The notes under the pieces: generated by a model
Database searches by the model: none
What the model saw: only the letters and a program-made list of their open reading frames with translations
What the model was told of the DNA's origin: nothing
Shown: one piece after another, positions 22,466 to 30,403 of the stretch
Layout: each line of letters begins with the position of its first letter
Position numbering within the stretch: position 1 is the stretch's first letter
Translations under genes and position numbers: made by a program
Origin: Bifidobacterium hapali
GTDB lineage: Bacteria; Actinomycetota; Actinomycetes; Actinomycetales; Bifidobacteriaceae
Direction: 5' to 3'
NCBI RefSeq assembly: GCF_002259755.1
Contig: NZ_MWWY01000013.1
Location: 1 to 64,000 of the forward strand
Length of the DNA: 64,000 bases

Positions 22466-23710
22466 ATGCGCCGCATCAATCCCAAGCTTGACCCTTGCGA
22501 GCTTTCCGATCTTATGAGCGATTCCGCCAACTGGGATCTCCTCATGCAAATCCGCAATCATCCCAGTACATGGCCGGAACTCGACCAGTGGGCTGCGCAT
22601 GCCATTGCAGACCCTGAAACCGCTGGGGCTCCACCGGAACCGTTGACAGACGGAAAACCCAAGCACCGGCTGCTTCCCATCACACCCATCATCGATGATG
22701 AGCTGCCTCGCGATGCACGGAACAACAGCACTCCCGTATCCAAGCTTGACAAACAGAAGGGAACGACGATAGACACACCAATGGGGGTAGGGGAACATGC
22801 CAAGGATGATGTGTCCTTGGCAGAAGATTCATCGGCTGACAGCACGGATGAGGTGGCCGTCCATCGGCATATCCCTTTTACCCACATCGCCGGCATCATG
22901 CTCGTTCTGGTCATCGCAGCAGGATCAGCCGCAGGCCTTGTCATGGCGAAGAAGAACTACGACCATCAGGCGGCGCTCACGTCATGCAATCACGCAATCA
23001 AGCAATCTGACATAGTGCGGATTGAATGGAACAAGGCATTGAAACAGGCGGAACCATATGCGAAGTTCCAGGATAAAGACGTGCGGGATCCCAAGTCTTT
23101 GGAACTGCTTGGCAAAATCATGCAATATCAACCATCGATCTCAACAGAAAATTGCAATCCGAGTCTGACGGCCGACCGTCTCGATCGCACTCGTGCAGAA
23201 ATAGGGAGAGCGAATAACCAGCTCAGAACCCAGATCAGGAACCTGCATGACACAGTTGACACGGTCAAGGCATCACAGGAACAACAACAGATCGACAACG
23301 CACAGAACGCACTGAGCCAAACCATTGAAGACGCCGATAGGTTCTACAAAGAATCCGCGAACAAGGTCAGAGACGACAACACCCGCGCACGACTCAATGA
23401 GCAGATCACCCATGCACGACTCATGATGCGCGACCATCAGGATCTTGATGTCTATAACAGAACCATCCAGGACCTCAACGAAGTCATGCAAATCGTCCGG
23501 GATTCCATGACGGCTGTAGTAGAGAACGAGGAAATATCCGAGGCGGGCCGTTCGGATGGTTCCACGCATCCAGGATCGGATTCCCAATCATCGAACCGAC
23601 AACCCGCACCATCAGCGGAAGGTTTATCCCAGCCAGTCACGCGAGGCAATCCCACTTGGGACGTACCTGGGCAATCGGCAACCCCCTCATTCCCCGACCG
23701 GCTGGGATAG
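22466..23710 (+). CDS. Membrane protein with N-terminal variant leucine-rich repeat, conjugation-associated
   Basis: 414 residues, ATG after GGAAGGAAG. The first 45 residues ([31 protein letters not shown]) resemble the variant leucine-rich repeat seen in actinobacterial membrane proteins. An acidic linker leads to one membrane helix ([21 protein letters not shown]). The outside portion is a long predicted coiled coil (about residues 190-355) followed by a Ser/Pro-rich tail. It is last in the tra operon. The role is unknown; surface exposure and the coiled coil suggest a contact or spacer function. Confidence 0.7.
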
Positions 23711-23716
23711 TACTGC

Positions 23717-24343
23717 TCATCCGAGTTTGCCGTCGGTCATGGTGTAGAGGTGGTCGGCGATTTGGTTGAGTTCATCGCTGTGGTGGGAGGCGATGATGGC
23801 GGTCCGTCCCATGTCGCGCTGACGTTTCATCTCATTGAGGAAGATATCCACGGAGTGTTCGTCAAGGCCGTTGGTGGGCTCGTCGAGCAGGATGAGATGC
23901 TGATGCTCCATGAGGGCCTGGACGATGGCGAGCTTCTGGCGCATGCCCAGGGAGAACGACTTGACCTTCTCGTGCCTGTGGTCGTTCAGTCCGAACAACG
24001 TCAGCAGCCGTGTGGTCTCCCGCTCGTCGTAGGTATGGTTGATGCCGGCGAGATAGCGCAGGTTGGCGTCTGCGGTTTCGGAGGGCATGAATCCGGGGTT
24101 CTCGATAATCACACCGACCATGTCGGGGAGCTTGCGGTTGAATTCGACCGTTTTGCCGTTGATGGTCACGGTCCCGCGGTCGGGACGGATGAATCCGCAT
24201 ACGGCCCGCAACAGCATGGTCTTGCCGGAGCCGTTGGCGCCGACCACGCCGTATATCCGTCCCCGTTCGAAGTCGGCGTTCACGTCTTTGAGGACGGTCC
24301 TGCCCTTGAGCGTCTTGGTGAGGTTCCTGACCTGCACGTACAT
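23717..24343 (-). CDS. ABC transporter ATPase of the DUF2712-peptide module
   Basis: 208 residues from an ATG preceded by AAGGGG. Walker A GVVGANGSGKTMLLRAV, Q-loop region MVGVIIENPGFMPSETADANL, signature FSLGMRQKLAI, Walker B HLILLDEPTNGLDE and the switch His in ASHHSDE are all present. The sequence is of the bacteriocin/lantibiotic-resistance subtype that works with ABC-2-like permeases. It is the last gene of a leftward operon after three membrane proteins and a secreted peptide, so it probably powers export of, or immunity to, that peptide. It ends 7 bp from the convergent tra operon. Confidence 0.9.
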   Translation of the reverse strand: MYVQVRNLTKTLKGRTVLKDVNADFERGRIYGVVGANGSGKTMLLRAVCGFIRPDRGTVTINGKTVEFNRKLPDMVGVIIENPGFMPSETADANLRYLAGINHTYDERETTRLLTLFGLNDHRHEKVKSFSLGMRQKLAIVQALMEHQHLILLDEPTNGLDEHSVDIFLNEMKRQRDMGRTAIIASHHSDELNQIADHLYTMTDGKLG

Positions 24344-24408
24344 GATGTTCCCCTTTCGCTGGTAACAAAGTGGTTGGTTTTCCGATTGGCGACGTCATCC
24401 CGACCTCT

Positions 24409-25095
24409 TCAGAGAATCTGCATCCGATTGAACGCGATCAGGTTCGCCGCGGCGCATATGAGGATCGTCAGGATGGCCGCGGGCATCCAGTTCGGTACGT
24501 GAAGCGGACCGACGGCGAGCAGCCACTGCTGCGGTTCCGAGAACGACATGAGCAGTCCCAGCAGTACGACCACGACGAAGTAGCCAGCGATGCGCGACCC
24601 CGACAAGTAGCCAAGGTTCGCGGTCAGCATCGCAGCCAGCAGCACGCACGCCGCGCACACGGCCGAACCTGCGAACGCGACCGGGTCTTCGTCCGGGAAC
24701 ATGATCCGCTGGGCCACGGCTTGGATCAGGGTGTAGACGACGCAGTACACGGTGATCATGAGCAGGTAGGCGAGGAACCGTCCCGGTCCCCGGCCGCGTC
24801 TGACGTACACCATGCACTCGGGCACGGCGAGCCATTCCGAGAACTGCTCCAACGGGATCGCCATACCGAACAAAGCGTACACCAGTGCATACATGTTGTA
24901 CGCCAGCCCCGGAGTGAACGGCGAATCCGACGAGCGGAACATGCCGATGAACACGCCCGGATCCATACCGCTGATCAGGAACCGGTACACGACCACCGCG
25001 TAGATGACGAGCAGCATCGCGCGCAACCCGTTGCGCCGATGTAGCGACTGCAGGAACCGGGCCATCTGCCACTTCATCCGACCACTATCGTTCAT
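24409..25095 (-). CDS. ABC-2-like membrane protein (third permease gene)
   Basis: 228 residues from the ATG at 25093-25095, one base after the preceding stop. An upstream in-frame extension overlaps the previous gene and is rejected. There are about six hydrophobic segments, including AMLLVIYAVVVYRFLI, FLAYLLMITVYCVVYTLI and GYFVVVVLLGLLMSF, with a final segment LTILICAAANLIAF. No enzymatic motif. With the two genes before it, it probably forms the membrane part of the transporter driven by the ATPase at 23717. Confidence 0.75.
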   Translation of the reverse strand: MNDSGRMKWQMARFLQSLHRRNGLRAMLLVIYAVVVYRFLISGMDPGVFIGMFRSSDSPFTPGLAYNMYALVYALFGMAIPLEQFSEWLAVPECMVYVRRGRGPGRFLAYLLMITVYCVVYTLIQAVAQRIMFPDEDPVAFAGSAVCAACVLLAAMLTANLGYLSGSRIAGYFVVVVLLGLLMSFSEPQQWLLAVGPLHVPNWMPAAILTILICAAANLIAFNRMQIL

Positions 25096-25096
25096 G

Positions 25097-25795
25097 TCAC
25101 GCCTCCAACCTGTCCATGTGTCCAAAGGCGACGACGTTCGCGACGACGAGCAGCAGACACCAGCCGACGAACGGCGCCACCTGCCCGACGAGCACATCCG
25201 ACCAATAAGGACTGATCGGATACCAGAAGTAGTACACGTACCGGGTCACCTCGCCCGTCAACGGCAGCAGCATCCAATTCGCCAACAGCAGGATGGCAAT
25301 CAGCACCGGCAGCGTCCGCGAGAACGGCAGCCCGCAGTTCGCCAGCAGCAGCACCAGCAGCGACACGGCCACGCACATCATCACCGTCTGCACCGTCAGC
25401 ATCGCCGTCAGCGACAGCGAGCCCGGCTCGAACGGCCGGCCGAGCAGGACGAACTCGGTCAGTGCGAACACCACACCCGAGCACGCCCCTGTCAACAGGC
25501 CCATCAGAGTCAGCCACGCGAGGTTGTGCCGCAACTCGTTCCTCGGATCGCGGCGCACCCGTTCGAACGCGCCATACCTCGCACTGCCCGCGCCCACCGC
25601 GATCAGACACGGCGGCAACGAGCACAAAGTGGCGCCCACACGCATGAACCCGATGTAATCGTCGTGCAGGGATGGGGCCAAGCCCCCGTATAGCAGACTC
25701 ACGGCGCATACGGCGCCGATCAGGGACACCAGCCCCACTGCGATACGCATCACCCGTGGCGCGGTCCGGAACGGATGGAACAGATCAGAGCACAT
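25097..25795 (-). CDS. ABC-2-like membrane protein (second permease gene)
   Basis: 232 residues with about six membrane helices, including AVGLVSLIGAVCAVSLLYGG, LAWLTLMGLLTGACSGVVFAL, MMCVAVSLLVLLLANCGL and APFVGWCLLLVVANVVAF. Its start overlaps the preceding permease gene by 11 bp, so translation is probably coupled. Similar hydropathy to its two neighbours suggests the three are related permease subunits. Confidence 0.75.
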   Translation of the reverse strand: MCSDLFHPFRTAPRVMRIAVGLVSLIGAVCAVSLLYGGLAPSLHDDYIGFMRVGATLCSLPPCLIAVGAGSARYGAFERVRRDPRNELRHNLAWLTLMGLLTGACSGVVFALTEFVLLGRPFEPGSLSLTAMLTVQTVMMCVAVSLLVLLLANCGLPFSRTLPVLIAILLLANWMLLPLTGEVTRYVYYFWYPISPYWSDVLVGQVAPFVGWCLLLVVANVVAFGHMDRLEA

Positions 25796-26636
25796 CGCGG
25801 GCCTCCTTCACCCGCGCGAGCACCAGCGAGCAGACCGTCATCCCGACCGTCATCAGGAGCATCCCCAAGTAATTGCGCCACGCGGTGCCAGGCGCATCCC
25901 AATGCGAGAAATTCAGGAAGATGATCTGGCTCCACTCGTCGGGAACCAGGCCACCGGTCAGCGCGGGCAGCATCCACCACACCAGACTCGCCACGAACGG
26001 GACCAGCAGCTCCACATGCCTGCGACGGATGAACAGGGACGAGCCCAACGCCAACAGGGCGAACGCACCCGACAAGACAAACACCAACAACAGGATCACC
26101 GCAATCAGCAACGGCTGACTCATCCTGTACAACGGATACGCCCACGACGACGAATCAATCAGTACATATTTAGGCAGCATCATGCCATTCTCATCCGCCG
26201 ATGTACCTTCGATGAACGACAACTGTGGTGTCCGAACAGCCGAAACCAACAGGTTGACGATCAACGGCAACACCCCACCCAAGCCACCCAGCACAAAACC
26301 GGACAGCATGCTTGTATGCAAAAGCGCGGAACGTCCCTCGCGCGGAAGCATGTTCAGCAGGCGACCGCTACGCTCCTCCACCGCCCACACGCTCCCACCC
26401 ATCAGGGCCGCGAAGAACGGCAGCAAATACAGATACAATGTGGATGCCGAACCATACTGGTTGAATAGCATCACATCCTTCAGGAGCGATGGCGCACTTT
26501 CCCTGATTCGATACCCCGCGTGGTACGTGGTCCAATACTGCACCGCCATCAGCATTACAGACATAGCCACGACAACCAGCAAACGAACACTGCACACGTT
26601 TCGCGCCAACTGCCGACGGAATACAAATCTATTCAT
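25785..26636 (-). CDS. ABC-2-like membrane protein (first permease gene)
   Basis: 283 residues. It has an N-terminal helix (LLVVVAMSVMLMAVQYW), an outside loop, then helices such as ASTLYLYLLPFFAALMGGSVW, FVLGGLGGVLPLIVNLL, LLIAVILLLVFVLSGAFALL and NYLGMLLMTVGMTVCSLVL. The FFAALMGGSVWAVEERSGRLLNML segment resembles ABC-2 permeases, where an E-x-x-SG motif follows the second helix. It is the first gene after the secreted peptide and hairpin. It probably exports the peptide or gives immunity. Confidence 0.75.
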   Translation of the reverse strand: MNRFVFRRQLARNVCSVRLLVVVAMSVMLMAVQYWTTYHAGYRIRESAPSLLKDVMLFNQYGSASTLYLYLLPFFAALMGGSVWAVEERSGRLLNMLPREGRSALLHTSMLSGFVLGGLGGVLPLIVNLLVSAVRTPQLSFIEGTSADENGMMLPKYVLIDSSSWAYPLYRMSQPLLIAVILLLVFVLSGAFALLALGSSLFIRRRHVELLVPFVASLVWWMLPALTGGLVPDEWSQIIFLNFSHWDAPGTAWRNYLGMLLMTVGMTVCSLVLARVKEARDVL

Positions 26637-26668
26637 GCTTTACTCCCTACTCCCATATCGTTCTAATG

Positions 26669-26710
26669 ACGATGTGGGTGACGCCGAATATGTGGCACCA
26701 CCCACATCGT
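26669..26710. terminator. Hairpin between the peptide gene and its transporter genes
   Basis: ACGATGTGGGTG (26669-26680) pairs with CACCCACATCGT (26699-26710). On the leftward transcript no U-run follows, so it is more likely an attenuator or mRNA-processing element that makes more peptide than transporter. Confidence 0.55.
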
Positions 26711-26722
26711 TATTAGTCGTTA

Positions 26723-27130
26723 TCAGTTAGAGTCCGGACTCCAGACACCATACGCAGACGTTGCAGAGATGTAGTTCTCTACATTCTGCATACGCAAATG
26801 AATTTGCTTGGGGCCGTTCTTGAAAGCGTTATTTGATACAAGAGCACTCTTATTGCTGCGCAGGAATTCAACGCTGGATGACACGTCATCATTGCTGTAT
26901 CCAAGGGCCCATACCCTAATGGTACGATTCCCAGATACATTATCAGCTCGCACGAAGGAAGCTGAGCTATTCTGCTTCTGCCGGTTAGGGGTATCGAAGG
27001 TAGACCAGTTCTTGGCATATCCGCTCCAGCTGCTGCTGCTCACGTTGCCGGCGATTGCCGGTGTTGCGAAGCAGGCCATAGCCAGCATCGGTATGAAAAC
27101 GCCAAGAAGCTTGCGCTTGACGGTGTTCAT
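26723..27130 (-). CDS. Secreted DUF2712-like peptide/small protein, candidate antimicrobial
   Basis: 135 residues from the ATG at 27128-27130 after an AGAGAGAG-rich ribosome-binding region. The open frame extends upstream but those residues lack a signal. A signal peptide (KRKLLGVFIPMLAMACFATPAIAG) releases a mature protein of about 107 residues beginning NVSSSSWSGYAKNWS. The middle VRADNVSGNRTIRVWALGYS and the C-terminal YGVWSPDSN resemble the DUF2712 pattern of small exported proteins that sit with ABC transporters. No Cys in the mature part. A perfect palindrome of the shared regulon type lies 132 bp upstream. Function is inferred from context only. Confidence 0.7.
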   Translation of the reverse strand: MNTVKRKLLGVFIPMLAMACFATPAIAGNVSSSSWSGYAKNWSTFDTPNRQKQNSSASFVRADNVSGNRTIRVWALGYSNDDVSSSVEFLRSNKSALVSNNAFKNGPKQIHLRMQNVENYISATSAYGVWSPDSN

Positions 27131-27261
27131 GATGACTCTCTCTCTTTTAAGGGTGTACGTCTGACGAGGCTTCACCAGACGCTGAGGATTCATCAACGTC
27201 TTTGTGATGAACCTCACATTTATACTGGCACTTTATTCAAAACGCTGCCTGTGAAAAGAGG

Positions 27262-27287
27262 GGTTTGTCATCTATAGATGACAAACC
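27262..27287. promoter_or_regulatory. Perfect 26-bp palindrome of the peptide regulon (class A)
   Basis: GGTTTGTCATCTA and its exact complement meet without a spacer. The core TGTCATC-n4-GATGACA is shared with sites at 41835, 42776 and 59713. It lies upstream of the DUF2712-like gene and overlaps the last codons and stop of the VirD4 gene. Confidence 0.75.
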
Positions 27288-28939
27288 TTATTGCTAAGGA
27301 ACGGCGGTATGCCTCTGAGTAGGTAGATGCACTGGTTGGCAGGTATGCGTCCGAGTTCGTCCGGGGTGAGGAGTTTTCGGGCGTTCTTACGGGTGCTGCG
27401 CGTCCAGCTGCCGTTGAGGCCTTTGGTTTCGCTGGTTTCGATGACGTCGATGGTCTGGTCTCCGAGTCGGTCGCTGATGTATTTGGTGGTGCTGGGTTCG
27501 TTGCCGCCGAGGAAGAGCTGGCTGTCGCAGTTGCCGGCAATGGTTTCCCAGTCATCCCGATAGAGGCTCTTGCCTTGGCTGACGGTCTGGAGGATGATGC
27601 TGCAGCTGATGCGTCGGCTTCGTATGGTGGCGATGAGCCTTACGAAGTTGGGGATTTTGCCGATGTTGGCGAATTCGTCGAGCATGCAGTGCACGTCGCG
27701 GTCGAGCACGCCGTCGGGTTTGGCGTCGGCTTTGCGCACGAGTGTTTCGAAGAGGCATTGGTAGAAGACGCTGGCGATGAAGGAGAACGTGGCGTTGGTG
27801 TCGGGCAGTTCGAGGTAGATGATGCGTTTGCCTTGGTCGAGGGTTTCGAGCCGGATGTCGTCGCCGTCGAGGATCCGGCGTACCTCGCGCACTTGGAGAG
27901 GTGAAAGGTGGACGCCGGTGGTGATGATGATGCTTTTCTTGGTTTCGCCGGCGCCTTTGAGGAACGTGTTGTATTGGGCGCATGCGAACGCGAGCCCGTC
28001 GAGCATGCTCCGGGTCTCCTCATCGTAGTCGTCGGGGTGTTCGCGCATGCGGTGGATTTCGGTTTGGGCTTCGGCAAAGAGCGCATCGATGATGTATTCC
28101 TTGTCTTCGTCCTGTTCGCTGGCTCCCATTCGGTCGAGTGTGTCGGTGACTTGGTTGAGGGTGGGGTTGTTTTCGGTGTAGTAGGTCCATGCGATGAGGG
28201 CGCATAGGAGTGCTTTTTCGGCGTCCTGCCAGAAGCTGTCTCCGGTTTTGCGGTCTCCGTTGGCGTTGGTGACGAGGTTGTCGGTCAGACGCAGGATCGC
28301 GGATTGGGGTTCTTCGGGGTCGATGTAGCGCATGGGGTTGAACCGGTCGGACCGGTCGAGGTGGATGAGGTCGAGCGTGTTGACTTGGTATCCGCGATCG
28401 CGCATGGCGTGTTCCGTGTCACGTTTGAGTTCGCCTTTGGGGTCGGTGACGGCCCAGTTCATGTCCACGGACAATAGGTTGGGTTTGACGTAGTAGCGGG
28501 TTTTGCCGGAGCCTGATGAGCCGAGCAGGAGCGCGTTGAGGTTGCGCAGGGTGCGTCGCGTGTCTATGGAGAGCCGTTCGGTCGCGGTGAATCGAATGTT
28601 GCGGGATTCCACGGGGTCGATGAACGGTTTGATGTCCTTCGGAGTGCCCCAGTGGGCGGAACCGTGTTCCTCGCCGCTGCGCAGGTTCAGGCGCGCCGTG
28701 TACTTGTATGCCCAAATCAGCAGGCCGACTCCCATTGCGGCGAGTCCGCACAGCAAATCGGTATGGTTCGTGGATAGGTGGAATGGATGGTACAGGTCGA
28801 GCCAGAATCTGTTCATCAGGTCGATCACGCTCGTGCCTTCATCCAGGTCGGTGCGTATCTGGTAGCCGATCTTGTCGCCCAGCCAGAACAGTGTGAGCAG
28901 TCCCATGGCCGCGGGCAGTATGGCCTGTAGGCGTTTCAT
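27272..28939 (-). CDS. VirD4-like type IV coupling protein, probably shortened at the C-terminus
   Basis: 555 residues. Two N-terminal membrane helices precede the ATPase domain with Walker A ALLLGSSGSGKTRYY (about residue 140), NWAVTDPKGELKRDTE, Walker B HCMLDEFANIGKIPNF, and the TraG segment SRRISCSIILQTVSQGKSLY. It brings relaxase-bound DNA to the secretion channel. Family members usually continue 20-50 residues beyond the GIPPFLSNK-like segment. Here the frame ends KVCHL-stop, encoded by the palindrome at 27262. This suggests the adjacent peptide module or palindrome replaced the native 3' end. It overlaps the preceding gene by 4 bp in a leftward mobilisation operon. Confidence 0.92.
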   Translation of the reverse strand: MKRLQAILPAAMGLLTLFWLGDKIGYQIRTDLDEGTSVIDLMNRFWLDLYHPFHLSTNHTDLLCGLAAMGVGLLIWAYKYTARLNLRSGEEHGSAHWGTPKDIKPFIDPVESRNIRFTATERLSIDTRRTLRNLNALLLGSSGSGKTRYYVKPNLLSVDMNWAVTDPKGELKRDTEHAMRDRGYQVNTLDLIHLDRSDRFNPMRYIDPEEPQSAILRLTDNLVTNANGDRKTGDSFWQDAEKALLCALIAWTYYTENNPTLNQVTDTLDRMGASEQDEDKEYIIDALFAEAQTEIHRMREHPDDYDEETRSMLDGLAFACAQYNTFLKGAGETKKSIIITTGVHLSPLQVREVRRILDGDDIRLETLDQGKRIIYLELPDTNATFSFIASVFYQCLFETLVRKADAKPDGVLDRDVHCMLDEFANIGKIPNFVRLIATIRSRRISCSIILQTVSQGKSLYRDDWETIAGNCDSQLFLGGNEPSTTKYISDRLGDQTIDVIETSETKGLNGSWTRSTRKNARKLLTPDELGRIPANQCIYLLRGIPPFLSNKVCHL

Positions 28940-29370
28940 TGGTTTCCCTTGTCTCCTCCCACGCTGACGCGGTGCTGCGTCATGGTTCTTCGTATGTCAT
29001 CTCCAACGAATGCTTCGGCCGCTTGCGAAATCCGACTGTTGATGCGGTGTTCGGCGCGGACGCGGATGTTCGTGAGCGTCTGTTCCCTAGTCCATGGCGG
29101 ATCGTCGGCCGCGGGCTGCATGACGGCGGTGTCCGCTTGCAAAGGCTTATCGCGTCCGAGTGCCGGCTGTCTGTTTCCCGCGTCGGCGGCGCTGGTGATG
29201 CGCGTGAGACCTTGGCGGTTCTCGATGGTGTCGCCTCCGTCGCACATCGCGGCAAGGATGCGTCCCACGGGTGTTTCCGCATCGTAGATGGCCGAGTTCC
29301 CGCGTGTGATTGGAGTGCCAACGGTTTCCTCGCCTGCATCGATGATCGTGATTGTTCGCGCCGTGTTCAC
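28936..29370 (-). CDS. Hypothetical protein of the mobilisation operon
   Basis: 144 residues with a GTG start overlapping the preceding stop (GTGA). It is polar and charged with no membrane segment. The start MNTARTITIIDAGEETVG suggests a beta-strand, and the C-terminal half (REQTLTNIRVRAEHRINSRISQAAEAFVG) an amphipathic helix. I do not recognise the family. Tight overlaps on both sides show that it is a real gene of the mobilisation operon. Confidence 0.65.
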   Translation of the reverse strand: MNTARTITIIDAGEETVGTPITRGNSAIYDAETPVGRILAAMCDGGDTIENRQGLTRITSAADAGNRQPALGRDKPLQADTAVMQPAADDPPWTREQTLTNIRVRAEHRINSRISQAAEAFVGDDIRRTMTQHRVSVGGDKGNQ

Positions 29371-29675
29371 GGGAGTGTGTCCTTGACGCTGGTGTGCAGG
29401 GCCATCTCGTCGGCCAGGATGTACACTTCGTCGGCGTTTTCCTCTTCGTGGATGATGCCGTGGACGATGAGTCGTCGTCCCTGCAGTGCGCTCTGTTCGC
29501 GCAGGTATGTCGCATGGTCTCCGGCCGCGTGCACGCGGATGATGAGCGGCGTGTCCATGGTGCCGGCGTTCACGGTCAGGGTTGCCGTCGTCCTGCCGTC
29601 GCCGTCGGTGTGGAATCTGGCGTCATCGGTGAGGATGCCGCGCGCATAGGCCTGCGGATGTCGGGCGTCGATCAT
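29367..29675 (-). CDS. Single-stranded-DNA-binding-like protein (OB-fold)
   Basis: 102 residues from the ATG at 29673-29675, which overlaps the preceding stop. The pattern resembles short SSB proteins: ARGILTDDARFHTDGDGRT then TATLTVNAG, PLIIRVHAAGDHATYL, QGRRLIVHGIIHEEE and DEVYILADEM. This gives an OB-fold without the usual C-terminal tail. Mobile elements often carry such proteins to protect transferred single strands. It lies between two mobilisation-operon genes. Confidence 0.75.
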   Translation of the reverse strand: MIDARHPQAYARGILTDDARFHTDGDGRTTATLTVNAGTMDTPLIIRVHAAGDHATYLREQSALQGRRLIVHGIIHEEENADEVYILADEMALHTSVKDTLP

Positions 29676-30385
29676 CGGCTCGGCCTGCGTTTTCTGATGG
29701 GTTTGTCGATGTTCGGGGCTTTGCCTTGGACGGCGTTGATGGCGTCTCGACCGATGGCGCGGGCGTCGCGGCCGCCTCCGGTGAGCGCGTCGGATTCGGC
29801 GCGGGCCTTGGACACCCGAACGTGTTTGGAGGCGAGCGTGTCGAGGGCCTGTTCCCGTGCGGCCATGACCCGGATGCTCCACGGGTCCCGGTAGTCGTCG
29901 ATCGGCTGGCTGATGCGGGTGCGGTCGGGCAGTTCGTTGCGTCGGGTCTTGCGGTCCACCGGGTAGGAGCGGCATGCGGGGTTCGCGGATTGGATGTAGT
30001 GGATTGCGGTGGCGAGGTCGGCGATGCGTTCCTCCGCCGTTTTGTCCATGTCGATGAGCACGCGGCCTTGCACGTGTTGTTCGTCGCATACGGTGCGCGT
30101 CCATGTTTCGTAGTCGCGCACGTCAACGGTGTCCCGTTGTTCGCTGTCGTGCTGGTATCGCGTGGCGTCGAACCGGTAGGTGATGTCGTGCGGGTGCACG
30201 TCGGCCGACCATTCGGGCAACGGTTCGATGGGGATCTCGCGCAGGGTGACGAGCCGGTACGGTGGTTCGATGTCCCCGTAGGAGCCTTGGGGCTGGAGGA
30301 TGCCGAAGCCTTCCATGCGCAGCTCGTAGCCGAGGCGTTTGAGTTCGTCCTGCAGTTGCCGGTAGGCGGTGTCCATGGTGGTCAT
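29672..30385 (-). CDS. Hypothetical protein of the mobilisation operon
   Basis: 237 residues. The N-terminal half starts MDTAYRQLQDELKRLGYELR and has beta-rich segments (GDIEPPYRLVTLREIPIEPLP). The C-terminal half is helical and basic (SIRVMAAREQALDTLASKH) and ends in KRRPSR, which could bind DNA. No known family recognised. It overlaps the SSB-like gene by 4 bp, and the ArdA-like gene ends 18 bp before it. An accessory DNA-processing role is possible but unproven. Confidence 0.65.
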   Translation of the reverse strand: MTTMDTAYRQLQDELKRLGYELRMEGFGILQPQGSYGDIEPPYRLVTLREIPIEPLPEWSADVHPHDITYRFDATRYQHDSEQRDTVDVRDYETWTRTVCDEQHVQGRVLIDMDKTAEERIADLATAIHYIQSANPACRSYPVDRKTRRNELPDRTRISQPIDDYRDPWSIRVMAAREQALDTLASKHVRVSKARAESDALTGGGRDARAIGRDAINAVQGKAPNIDKPIRKRRPSR

Positions 30386-30403
30386 GCTGGTCTCCTCGGC
30401 GGC

